Positions 57,062 to 64,000 of a stretch of 64,000 nucleotides of DNA are shown in pieces. The first letter of the stretch is position 1, and each line of letters starts with the position of its first letter. Source of the stretch: Pedobacter sp. Leaf170 (lineage in GTDB: Bacteria; Bacteroidota; Bacteroidia; Sphingobacteriales; Sphingobacteriaceae); NCBI RefSeq assembly GCF_920984665.1, contig NZ_CAKLBP010000001.1, positions 648,858-712,857 on the forward strand, given 5' to 3'. A program made the position numbers and the translations under genes. A model generated the notes under the pieces. That model was given only the letters and a program-made list of their open reading frames with translations. It did no database searches and was not told the DNA's origin.

Positions 57062-57172
57062 GTCTCATCTTTTTCAAACCTCAACTAAGCATAATTAGGG
57101 TTTAAGCCATTTTCAGATACTAAAAGCAAATGAAATCCGCCCTCTTAACCCTATAGATATTGAAGTGTTAAG
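57062..57172 (-). ncRNA. ssrS: Probable 6S RNA (6S-Flavo type)
   Basis: The 300-bp zapA-rny spacer folds, on the minus strand, into a rod with a bubble. The outer stem is ACTTCAA (57166-57160) with TTGAGGT (57084-57078), one G-U. Then comes an asymmetric internal loop (7 and about 12 nt), then AGGGTTAAG (57152-57144) with CTTAAACCCT (57106-57097), one bulged A, and an apical part GGGCGGATTTCATTT...GAAAATGG. Length near 110 nt, open central bubble and the neighbourhood of zapA (where ssrS lies in Proteobacteria) suggest 6S RNA, which binds RNA polymerase in stationary phase. No covariance model was run; the promoter is not visible. Confidence 0.55.
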
Positions 57173-57192
57173 TTTTATAAAATTTGAAACTC

Positions 57193-57211
57193 AAAAAATA
57201 GCTACGGCTAT
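57193..57211 (-). terminator. Short terminator after zapA
   Basis: ATAGC (57198-57202) pairs with GCTAT (57207-57211) over TACG; on the minus strand six U follow. The stem is short, so this is a weak terminator. Confidence 0.5.
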
Positions 57212-57320
57212 ATTTTTGTGCTAATTGTAAAAAGTTTTCATCAGGTTAAATTTATTTCAGCATCTGATAAATCAAATTCTGGTTAAAACCAAAATAACGA
57301 ATACTTAAAAAGAACGTACC

Positions 57321-57611
57321 TTATTTTGAAAAGAAATCGTTTAATAAAACATCCAATTCTTCAACTTTATCAGCAACAGCAGTATCCTGGTTTTGCACTT
57401 TATTCTCCGTTCTTAGCACAGCGGTTGCGTAATGCAACACAGCCATGGAAAGTAAATCCTGCTTATCTCTAACCGCATAATTTTCCTGATAGTCTTTTAT
57501 GCGCTCATTAATCATTTTTGCTGCCCGTCTCACAATCTCTTCCTCTTCCATATTAACCTTTAGAGGATAAATACGGTCGGAAATGGTTATTTTAATAGAG
57601 ATTTCTCCCAT
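57321..57611 (-). CDS. zapA: Cell division protein ZapA
   Basis: A 96-residue FtsZ-ring stabiliser. Family features: GEISIKITISDRIYPLKVN start, EEEEIVRRAAKMINERIKDYQ helix (split: EEEIVRRAAKMINERI), then QDLLSMAVLHYATAVL and a C-terminal coiled coil. It lies 31 bp after the coiled-coil gene and in the same direction as pheT. Confidence 0.9.
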   Translation of the reverse strand: MGEISIKITISDRIYPLKVNMEEEEIVRRAAKMINERIKDYQENYAVRDKQDLLSMAVLHYATAVLRTENKVQNQDTAVADKVEELDVLLNDFFSK

Positions 57612-57642
57612 TTTTTAGCTTAGTTTCGATTTTTTGCTTTAC

Positions 57643-57933
57643 TTATTTTTTAAGCAATGCAATACTTTTGTCTATCTCCCGCACAAAATCGTTAATTTTT
57701 TGTTTAATATCAAGCGACTTTTCGCTTGCTCCTTCAATACTCTTGGCAAGTTTTGTAACCCTTAATTTTTCTTCAAGGTCTACATGTTTTACTTTTGAAG
57801 TATCAAGCGCAACTTTTAACGATTGATTCTCAAGCTTTAATAAATCATTTTCTTCTTGTAAGGCATTGCACAACTCGATTACCCGGGTTGTTTTTTGTAT
57901 TACTTTACTTAATTGTTCTGCAACAGAAGTCAT
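57643..57933 (-). CDS. Small coiled-coil protein, possibly ZapB-like
   Basis: 96 residues, almost entirely helical with heptad-like Leu/Ile spacing: VIQKTTRVIELCNALQEEND, LLKLENQSLKVALDTSKV, and KINDFVREIDKSIALLKK. It has no other motif. Its place directly before zapA hints at a partner in cell division, like ZapB, which is also a short pure coiled coil; that is inference from position and composition. It is 32 bp after pheT. Confidence 0.65.
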   Translation of the reverse strand: MTSVAEQLSKVIQKTTRVIELCNALQEENDLLKLENQSLKVALDTSKVKHVDLEEKLRVTKLAKSIEGASEKSLDIKQKINDFVREIDKSIALLKK

Positions 57934-57965
57934 GAATTTATTTTTTAAAAATACAAAATAATATT

Positions 57966-60365
57966 TTATTTCCTAATTTCTGCGCCTGCTTGAGCTGTTA
58001 TATTTGTAATTAATTTATGCATAGTTTGCTCAATCTGCTTATCTGTAAGGGTTTGTTCCTCATCTTGCAAAATGAAATTTAATGCATAAGATTTTTTTCC
58101 CTCCGGTAATTTATCGCCCTCATAAACATCAAAAACACCAACATCTTTTATTAGCTTTTTGTCGGTTTTGTAAGCAATTGCCTTTAAAGTATCAAAGGTT
58201 ATATTTTTATCAATTAATAAAGATAAATCTCTTCTTACCTGCGGATATTTTGAAACCTCTTTATTTACAATTTTATTTTTGCGAACAATATCCAGTAGAA
58301 CAGCCCAGTCAAAATCAGCATAAAAAACCTCTGCATTAACATCAGCAATTTTTCTATCTGCTTTTGTAACCGCACCAAAACGTACTAAAGTTTTATCGCC
58401 TCTAAAATATTTAATACCATAGGCGAAATCTTCATCCTCTAATACATCCGATTGATAAGCCGTGATACCCAAACGCGAAATTACTGCATCAACTGCTGCT
58501 TTTAAATTATAAAAGCTTGAAGTTTTAGCCTTTTGATTCCATTGCTCATTTTCTGTTGCACCAGAAATCAGTAACAATAACCTCGGACGCTCTACATACT
58601 GCTCATTAATTAAATGGTAGGTTTTACCATATTCGTAGAATTTAACATCAGCATTTTTACGGTTCTGGTTATAAGCAACACTCTCCAATGCCGGCATCAG
58701 TAAACTTTGGCGCATTACATTTAAATCACTACTTAAAGGATTTAAAATAAAAACGGCTTCATCTGTATTTTTAGAATATGCAGATTTAGTTAAAGAATTA
58801 CACCAAATTTCTGAATAGCCATTTGCGCTAAGCATATCTGCAATTACGTTTTGTGTATTTTCTTTATCAGGTTTTGATGTATAAGAAAGCGAAGCATTAA
58901 TTTTAGAAGGAATTTCAACGTTGTTGTAACCGTAAATTCTTAAAACTTCTTCAGTAATGTCGCACTCACGGGTAACATCAACTTTAAATGATGGCACTCT
59001 TAGCGCTAATTTATCATCAGATGTATTGGTTGCCGAAATACCCAAAGCCGTAATAATATGCTTAATTTCTGCAGCCGGAATGTTTGCACCAATTAATTTA
59101 TTAATGCTTGTGCAACTCACTTCAAACTCAAATGGTTTTATGTGTTTTGGATAAATATCAGAAACTGATGAAGAAATTGTACCGCCAGCAAGCTCCTTAA
59201 TTAAAAGCGCAGCATATTTTAATGCGGTAACCGTCATTTCAGGATCTGTTCCTCTTTCAAAACGGAAAGATGCATCCGTTTTTAAGCCATGCCTTTTAGC
59301 TGTTTTACGAACGGAGACAGCGTTAAAGTATGCACTTTCTAAAAATATATTTTTTGTTTCTGAATCAACTCCAGAAGTTTTTCCACCAAATACGCCTGCA
59401 ATACACATAGGTGCATCTGCATTGCAAATCATCAAATCTTCTGAACTTAATTTGCGCTCAACATCATCAAGTGTTAAAAAAGATGTGCCTTCTGCAACTT
59501 TTTTAACAATTACCTTTCCGCCAACAATTTTATCAGCATCAAAGGCATGTAATGGCTGTCCGAGTCCATGCAATACGTAATTTGTTATGTCTACAACATT
59601 ATTTATCGGCCTTAAACCAATAACCTTTAATTTATCTTTCAACCACTCAGGAGAATCTGCAACCGTAACACCAGAAATGGTTACACTGCTATAACGCGGA
59701 CAAGCGTCTAAATCTTCAACCTCAACCGGGATAACCAGATTTTCGTTCTCTGTTTTGAAAGCAGATAAATCAGGCATTTCAAATTCACTTCTGAAATAAG
59801 CAGCCAAATCTCTGGCTACACCTAAGTGCGAAGCTGCATCAGCACGGTTTGGGGTTAAACCGATCTCGAACACGAAATCATCTTCCATTTGAAAATGCTC
59901 TTTCGCTAAAATCCCAATTTGGGTTTCTGCCGGAAGAATCATAATTCCATCGTGAGATTTACCTAAACCAATTTCATCTTCAGCGCAAATCATACCTTGC
60001 GATACCTCTCCCCTGATTTTAGATTCTTTGATTTTAAAAGGCTCGCCTTCTAAGGGATAAACCGTTGTACCAACGGTAGCTACAACAACTTTTTGCCCGG
60101 CGCCAACGTTTGGAGCTCCACAAACAATCTGAAGATTTTCTTTGCCGCCAACATTAACAGTGGTAACACGTAAACGATCGGCATTTGGATGCTGTATACA
60201 AGTTAAAACCTCACCAATAACCAAACCCTCTAAACCGCCAATAACTGGTTGCACTTTATCTACACTTTCAACTTCCAAACCTACGTTTGTAAGGATTAGC
60301 GAAAGTTCTTGCGGGGTTTTATCTATTTGAATGAATTGCTTTAACCAGTTGTATGATATTTTCAT
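57966..60365 (-). CDS. pheT: Phenylalanine--tRNA ligase subunit beta
   Basis: A 799-residue beta subunit of the heterotetrameric PheRS. N-terminal EMAP-like tRNA-binding domain (residues about 40-150: CIQHPNADRLRVTTVNVGG, QIVCGAPNVGAGQ), B3/B4 editing domain (IVDITNYVLHGLGQPLHAFD as NVVDITNYVLHGLGQP), B5, the catalytic-like core, and the FDX-ACB anticodon-binding domain at the end (SKYPQVRRDLSLLIDKNITF as KYPQVRRDLSLLID). The catalytic alpha subunit gene pheS is not in this window. pheT, the coiled-coil gene and zapA form an operon. Confidence 0.97.
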   Translation of the reverse strand: MKISYNWLKQFIQIDKTPQELSLILTNVGLEVESVDKVQPVIGGLEGLVIGEVLTCIQHPNADRLRVTTVNVGGKENLQIVCGAPNVGAGQKVVVATVGTTVYPLEGEPFKIKESKIRGEVSQGMICAEDEIGLGKSHDGIMILPAETQIGILAKEHFQMEDDFVFEIGLTPNRADAASHLGVARDLAAYFRSEFEMPDLSAFKTENENLVIPVEVEDLDACPRYSSVTISGVTVADSPEWLKDKLKVIGLRPINNVVDITNYVLHGLGQPLHAFDADKIVGGKVIVKKVAEGTSFLTLDDVERKLSSEDLMICNADAPMCIAGVFGGKTSGVDSETKNIFLESAYFNAVSVRKTAKRHGLKTDASFRFERGTDPEMTVTALKYAALLIKELAGGTISSSVSDIYPKHIKPFEFEVSCTSINKLIGANIPAAEIKHIITALGISATNTSDDKLALRVPSFKVDVTRECDITEEVLRIYGYNNVEIPSKINASLSYTSKPDKENTQNVIADMLSANGYSEIWCNSLTKSAYSKNTDEAVFILNPLSSDLNVMRQSLLMPALESVAYNQNRKNADVKFYEYGKTYHLINEQYVERPRLLLLISGATENEQWNQKAKTSSFYNLKAAVDAVISRLGITAYQSDVLEDEDFAYGIKYFRGDKTLVRFGAVTKADRKIADVNAEVFYADFDWAVLLDIVRKNKIVNKEVSKYPQVRRDLSLLIDKNITFDTLKAIAYKTDKKLIKDVGVFDVYEGDKLPEGKKSYALNFILQDEEQTLTDKQIEQTMHKLITNITAQAGAEIRK

Positions 60366-60412
60366 CTTTTAGTATCAAGTAGCGAGTATCAAGTCTCAAG
60401 ATTAATCCTGAT
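60366..60412. repeat. Word-repeat segment upstream of pheT
   Basis: AGTATCAAGT occurs twice (60370-60379 and 60384-60393 approximately) and is followed by TCTCAAG and, further on, the complementary TTGATA. It belongs to the same style as the spacers of the tuf-rpo block but is short. Confidence 0.4.
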
Positions 60413-60548
60413 TGATAATCATATTTTATAAAACGCAAAGATATTATTTAATGGTTAAAGCAGAAAGCTTATCGAGAAATCTCGGTGTAATAAATATGAC
60501 TTAATTGTTCATTATAATTGAAGCAGGCCTATCTCTAACAAATTCCTC

Positions 60549-60594
60549 CGTCATCTCGACTGAAGCGCAGCGAAACGGAGAGATCTTTGAACCA
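60549..60594 (+). repeat. REP-like module, copy A (CGTCATCTCGACTGAAGC type)
   Basis: CGTCATCTCGACTGAAGC, then GCAGCGAAACGGAGAGATCT, then TTGAACCA. It is nearly identical to the copy at 61136-61183 (one difference, GCGCAGC against GCGTAGC). The two copies flank the GIY-YIG gene. Confidence 0.8.
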
Positions 60595-60618
60595 TAAAAA
60601 TCGAACTCACAGTTCGGT

Positions 60619-60918
60619 TTACCACATAAGTATATCCTGGCATAAATCTGTCCATTCATTGTTTTTGATTGCTATTAAATGCTCTTTCTTTAACCTACTC
60701 CACTTTTTCAATTGTTTTTCTCTTGCAATAGCTTCTTCAATAGATGGATACATCTCATAATAAACACAAATACTTAAATTATATTTAGCGCTAAAGGATG
60801 TTGGATCATACTTATCGCGATGCTGTTTCATTCTTATTTGTAAGTCAGAAGTTACTCCTATATACAATGTTGTTCTTTGGTAATTAGTCATTATGTATAC
60901 GCATCCTCCTCGTTCCAT
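60619..60918 (-). CDS. Small GIY-YIG endonuclease-fold protein
   Basis: 99 residues, the single-domain GIY-YIG type (UPF0213/YhbQ-like or DUF-type group). The motif is spread as CVYIMTNYQRTTLYIGVTSD (Y...YIG), followed by the catalytic-like Arg (IRMKQHRDKYD), the SAKYNLSICVYYE strand and the Glu/Lys-rich helix EEAIAREKQLKKWSRLKKEH with the conserved Glu. Proteins starting MERGGCVYIMTN are frequent in Bacteroidota, usually as isolated intergenic genes. The role is unknown. It is set between two REP-like modules, so mobility or repeat association is possible. Confidence 0.85.
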   Translation of the reverse strand: MERGGCVYIMTNYQRTTLYIGVTSDLQIRMKQHRDKYDPTSFSAKYNLSICVYYEMYPSIEEAIAREKQLKKWSRLKKEHLIAIKNNEWTDLCQDILMW

Positions 60919-61080
60919 ACTATTTTTTTAAAAAATTTTATATTGAAAGTAAGGATAAATTTATCTGAGATGCGATATACTCCTTCAAAAAACTTTCAAG
61001 CTAACTGAATACTTTATCTTGTTTATCAACAGCTGAAATAAAGGTGATAAATAAATAAAAATCATATTTAACGGAAAAGA

Positions 61081-61255
61081 TTTCTCTGCTACGGTCGAAA
61101 TGACGATGTAGACGAAATGACTACGGCTATTCCTGCGTCATCTCGACTGAAGCGTAGCGAAACGGAGAGATCTTTGAACCACATAACCATTATTAAAAGA
61201 TTTCAGCTTCGCTGAGCACTTCGTGGTTCTCTGCTACGGTCGAAAAAATGACGAC
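61081..61255. repeat. REP-like cluster: copy B and its inverted half-modules
   Basis: TTCTCTGCTACGGTCGAAA appears at 61082-61100 and again at 61228-61246. Between them, at 61136-61183, is the second copy of the CGTCATCTCGACTGAAGC module. The half-modules are roughly the reverse complement of the main one, so each pair can form a long hairpin. The gene-free stretch 60919-61303 holds nothing else that I recognise. Confidence 0.75.
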
Positions 61256-61303
61256 CACAACTAATCTCTGCGTCTATCAGCGCAAACAACTCCATTAACC
61301 ATC

Positions 61304-62140
61304 CTAAAAGAAAAGGCGAACAAAAACAGGTAAATGATCTGATGGGTATCTTTTGTCTTTACTATCACTCAACACTGCAAATTTTTGAACTTTAAAACCT
61401 TTATTAACGAAAATATAATCGATCCTGTTTTTTAAATCGCTATTAAAATCAAAAGCATTAAAAGTTCCATTCGGACCATAAGGTACTTCGACAGTAATTT
61501 CTTTAGCATCTTGCAGAAAAGATTTTATGGTTGAAATTGCTTCAGTTTCAGGCGTAACATTTAAATCGCCAGTGTAAACAACAGGCAATTTTGGGGCAAT
61601 TTCCTGTATTTTCTGCTTAATTAATTTTGCAGATTCTATGCGGGCTTTTACACCAACATGATCGTAATGCGTATTAAAAACAATAAATTCTTTCTTATTT
61701 AGCTTATCATACAACTTTACCCAGCTACAAACCCTTGGCAAAACCGCATCCCAACCTTTTGATGGAACATTGGGGGTTTCTGATAACCAAAAAGTACCAC
61801 CATCTTTTTTTGTGAACCTTGTTTTATCAAAAAATACGGCAGAAAATTCGCCTTTACGCTTACCATCATCTCTGCCAACGCCAACAAAGTCAAAATTAGA
61901 ATTTGCTATTAAATCATCGAACTGGTCGGCCAATGCTTCTTGCACACATAAAATATCTGCATCATAAAACTTTACCAAAGCTTTAACATTATCTTTTCGA
62001 TTTGGCCAAGCATTTACTCCATCGCCTGGATTATTATACCTTATATTATAGGTGATAATATTTATTGGTGTGGTGCTTTTTTGAGCAAAAACTGGTACAG
62101 ATAACAATGCACAGATTGCAATGGCTATTAAGTTTTTCAT
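61304..62140 (-). CDS. Secreted endonuclease/exonuclease/phosphatase family protein
   Basis: 278 residues with a signal peptide (MKNLIAIAICALLSVPVFAQ). EEP-fold motifs: ITYNIRYNNPGDGVNAWPNR (Asn), CVQEAL (Glu), HYDHVGVKAR (His), YTGDLNVTPET (Asp, Asn) and the terminal SDHLPVFVRL (Asp, His). The Mg-dependent enzyme is exported to the periplasm or surface; substrates in the family include nucleic acids, inositol phosphates and sphingomyelin, so the target is open. It is alone in its transcription unit. Confidence 0.88.
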   Translation of the reverse strand: MKNLIAIAICALLSVPVFAQKSTTPINIITYNIRYNNPGDGVNAWPNRKDNVKALVKFYDADILCVQEALADQFDDLIANSNFDFVGVGRDDGKRKGEFSAVFFDKTRFTKKDGGTFWLSETPNVPSKGWDAVLPRVCSWVKLYDKLNKKEFIVFNTHYDHVGVKARIESAKLIKQKIQEIAPKLPVVYTGDLNVTPETEAISTIKSFLQDAKEITVEVPYGPNGTFNAFDFNSDLKNRIDYIFVNKGFKVQKFAVLSDSKDKRYPSDHLPVFVRLFF

Positions 62141-62206
62141 GCTGCCAAATTACAAAATTGTTAACTGCCTGTTGTTCATTTTATGTTAAGTAACAATTGT
62201 TTTATC

Positions 62207-62905
62207 TTAAATAATGCCTTCATCGCGATAGCTGTAATAGCCATTATCTGTAAAAATTAGATGGTCAACAATAGGAATACTGAGCAAATTACCCGAAGCA
62301 ACCATATTTAGGGTAAGTTTATTGTCGCTATCGCTTGGTTTTAAATTCCCTGATGGATGATTATGCGCCATAACAATATAGGCTGCATTTTGCTCTAGTG
62401 CAACTTTGAAGATAATTTTCGGGTCGGCAACAGTACCAGCTTGCCCACCTTTACTAATTAATTGTTTGCCAGTAATTTTATTTGCCCGATTGAGCAACAA
62501 AATCCAAAACTCTTCATGGTTTAAATGTGCAAAAGTTTGGTAGAGATATTTGTAAACATCACTTGAGGTAGAAACTTTCACAATATCTTCGATGGCAGTT
62601 TCTCTTCTGCGCAAACCTAATTCGAGTGCGGCAACAATCGAAATTGCCTTCGCCTCTCCTATCCCTTTAAATTTAGAAAGTTCGGCAATGGAGGCCTGCC
62701 CTAACTTAGTGAGATTATTATTAAAAGAATTAAGAATTCGTTTACTCAAATCTACCGCACTTTCGTTTTTATTACCCGAACCAATTAGTATTGCGATAAG
62801 TTCTGCATCGGTTAAATGCCTTCGCCCATTAAGTAATAATTTTTCTCTTGGCCTGTCTTCCTCGGCCCAAAGTTTAATTCCTAATTTCTGCTCGTAGTTT
62901 TCCAT
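62207..62905 (-). CDS. radC: RadC/JAB-domain family protein
   Basis: 232 residues. N-terminal UPF0758 helical segment (KLWAEEDRPREKLLLNGRRH and LTDAELIAILIGSGNK) with a helix-hairpin-helix (LSKFKGIGEAKAISIVAALELGLRR, split: KFKGIGEAKAISIV), then a JAB/MPN metalloprotease-like domain with HNHPSGNLKPSDSD (His-x-His and Asp). The name RadC is historical; a role in recombination repair is not proven. It lies after rpsT, separated by a strong terminator. Confidence 0.93.
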   Translation of the reverse strand: MENYEQKLGIKLWAEEDRPREKLLLNGRRHLTDAELIAILIGSGNKNESAVDLSKRILNSFNNNLTKLGQASIAELSKFKGIGEAKAISIVAALELGLRRRETAIEDIVKVSTSSDVYKYLYQTFAHLNHEEFWILLLNRANKITGKQLISKGGQAGTVADPKIIFKVALEQNAAYIVMAHNHPSGNLKPSDSDNKLTLNMVASGNLLSIPIVDHLIFTDNGYYSYRDEGII

Positions 62906-62921
62906 AATTTTTTACCCAAAA

Positions 62922-62956
62922 AAAAGGCATCCCAACTTGCGGTTGGGATGCCTTTT
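62922..62956 (-). terminator. Intrinsic terminator of rpsT
   Basis: AAAAGGCATCCCAAC (62922-62936) pairs perfectly with GTTGGGATGCCTTTT (62942-62956) over TTGCG, with a U-run on the minus strand. Confidence 0.92.
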
Positions 62957-62978
62957 ACTAATATCGTAAAAAATTAGC

Positions 62979-63233
62979 TTATTTTAAACCGTTAACGAAT
63001 TTCGTTAATTTTGATTTATTGTTAGCTGCTTTGTTTTTGTGAATAACGTTTTTCTTCGCTAAACGATCTAACATAGAAATTACTTTAGGCAACAAATCTG
63101 ATGCAGATTTTTTATCTTCAGATGCACGTAATCTCTTAATAAAAGTACGTGTAGTTTTTGCCTGATATCTGTTACGTAAACGTTTTGTAGCGTTTGCTCT
63201 AATTCTTTTTAATGAAGATTTATGATTTGCCAT
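62979..63233 (-). CDS. rpsT: 30S ribosomal protein S20
   Basis: 84 residues, basic helical bundle protein binding 16S rRNA. It starts MANHKSSLKRIRANATKRLR, and ends KAANNKSKLTKFVNGLK with the family motif KNVIHKNKAANNKSKL. It is monocistronic between a good promoter and a strong terminator. Confidence 0.97.
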   Translation of the reverse strand: MANHKSSLKRIRANATKRLRNRYQAKTTRTFIKRLRASEDKKSASDLLPKVISMLDRLAKKNVIHKNKAANNKSKLTKFVNGLK

Positions 63234-63283
63234 TGTAATTAGCCTTTATTTTTTTCTTTAATCGTTTCCTATAATTCGGGTTG

Positions 63284-63314
63284 CAAATATAGGATTTATG
63301 TTTTTAAATTACAA
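63284..63314 (-). promoter_or_regulatory. Promoter of rpsT
   Basis: Minus strand: TTG (63314-63312), a 20-bp spacer, then TATATTTG (63291-63284). The leader before the ATG is about 45 nt. Confidence 0.75.
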
Positions 63315-63444
63315 AACACTTTAAACTTTTTTATTTTATTTTTTTATCCCCTTATTATTGGCACAAAAATACTCATAATTTTTAATTCTATATACTGTAA
63401 ATCACATTATTGAATTGTTTTCTATTAAACCTGCCTAAAAATGC

Positions 63445-63452
63445 TATTTTTG
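63445..63452 (+). promoter_or_regulatory. -7 element of the purN promoter
   Basis: TATTTTTG matches TAnnTTTG and lies 17 bp before the GTG start of purN. A TTG at the right distance is less clear. Confidence 0.55.
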
Positions 63453-63469
63453 GACAAAACGACTTTTGA

Positions 63470-64000
63470 GTGAAAAAACGAATAGCCATATTTGCTTCAG
63501 GTTCGGGCTCTAACGCCCAAAAACTAATGGAGCATTTTAAAAGAAGCACCGATACGGAAATTTCATTAGTTTTAACGAATAATGCAGATGCTTATGTTTT
63601 GCAGCGGGCGGATAATTTTGAAATCCCCAGCCATGTATTTGATAAACATGAATTTTATAAAACAGATGAAGTAATCGATTTATTAAAAAATCTCGACATA
63701 GACCTTATTGTTTTAGCTGGCTTTCTTTGGCTAATCCCTAAAAATTTAATTGCCGCTTATACAGGCAGAATTGTAAACATTCACCCGTCTATTTTACCAA
63801 AATTTGGCGGCAAAGGCATGTATGGCGATAACGTTCATAATGCAGTTATCGCCGCAGGCGAAACAGAAGGCGGAATTACCATTCATTATGTTAATGAAAA
63901 TTACGATGAAGGTGAATACATTTACCAGGCCCGTTATAAAATTGATAAAGCTGATAACCTGGAAATGATAAAGTTTAAGGGTCAACAGCTTGAGCATTTA
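63470..64000 (+). CDS. purN: Phosphoribosylglycinamide formyltransferase (3' end outside window)
   Basis: The frame opens with GTG 63470, directly after an in-frame TGA, and is still open at the end of the window; 177 codons are visible, close to the full family length of about 190. GAR transformylase adds the C8 formyl group in purine synthesis, using 10-formyl-THF. Motifs: IFASGSGSNAQ (phosphate loop), LAGFLWLIP, VNIHPSILPKFGGKGMYG (catalytic His in NIHPS, usually NIHPSLLP), and GGITIHYVNENYDEG (catalytic Asp region). The active-site Asn of LVLTNNADA is present. No gene precedes it on this strand, so it has its own promoter. Confidence 0.94.
   Translation, partial: MKKRIAIFASGSGSNAQKLMEHFKRSTDTEISLVLTNNADAYVLQRADNFEIPSHVFDKHEFYKTDEVIDLLKNLDIDLIVLAGFLWLIPKNLIAAYTGRIVNIHPSILPKFGGKGMYGDNVHNAVIAAGETEGGITIHYVNENYDEGEYIYQARYKIDKADNLEMIKFKGQQLEHL

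Noticed and set aside
63794..63997. Minus-strand ORF at the right end
   Set aside because: It is antisense to purN, whose motifs are unmistakable on the plus strand.

Overview
The window looks like a chromosomal core segment from a Bacteroidota bacterium, most likely a member of the Sphingobacteriaceae close to Pedobacter. The evidence is: AT-rich DNA; SusC/SusD, OmpP1 and TonB outer-membrane genes; promoters of the Bacteroidota type (TTG, about 17-20 bp, then TAnnTTTG); few Shine-Dalgarno sequences; and several DUF-type lipoproteins typical of the group. The genus is inference.

Layout. 1-3.6 kb: the end of an OmpR-type response regulator, its histidine kinase, a UspA-like protein and a bestrophin-like channel. 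3.8-20.6 kb: housekeeping and envelope genes in short units (gyrB, OmpH-like chaperone, guanine deaminase, TlpA-like oxidoreductase, EcsC, S4 protein, dapD, glycosyltransferase, Sua5, tRNA nucleotidyltransferase, miaA, SGNH esterase plus OmpP1 porin, DUF3467). 20.7-36.1 kb, all minus strand: the translation/transcription superoperon tRNA-Thr(TGT), tRNA-Tyr, tRNA-Gly, tRNA-Thr(GGT), tuf, tRNA-Trp, secE, nusG, [inserted lipoprotein pseudogene plus a small ORF], rplK, rplA, rplJ, rplL, rpoB, rpoC. 36.3-37.9 kb: hpf, xerC-type recombinase and rpsU. 38-42.6 kb: a lone SusC/SusD pair. 43-55.3 kb: acyl-CoA dehydrogenase, a frameshifted helix-hairpin-helix gene, an OlsF-like bifunctional acyltransferase, a transglutaminase-like secreted protein, small proteins, a TonB receptor with partner lipoprotein, and an Mpo1-like membrane protein. 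55.4-60.4 kb: rny, a probable 6S RNA, zapA, a coiled-coil protein and pheT. 60.5-64 kb: a GIY-YIG gene between REP-like repeats, a secreted EEP phosphatase, radC, rpsT and the start of purN.

I see no clear phage, integron, CRISPR array or secondary-metabolite locus, and no obviously new multi-gene system. The most interesting signals are small: (1) a decayed lipoprotein gene with two nonsense codons and a frameshift inside the nusG-rplK junction, where rplK now appears to have its own promoter embedded in a hairpin; (2) a family of hairpin spacers built from short repeated words, each with different words, between the genes of the tRNA-tuf-sec-rpo block and elsewhere; one of these has apparently erased the start codon of a glycosyltransferase; (3) unusually strong Shine-Dalgarno sequences in front of rpsU and hpf; (4) a 6S-like RNA between zapA and rny; (5) 11-bp-phased direct repeats before a TonB receptor and its neighbourhood.

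All assignments are from reading translated sequence and DNA motifs by eye; no database search was run.
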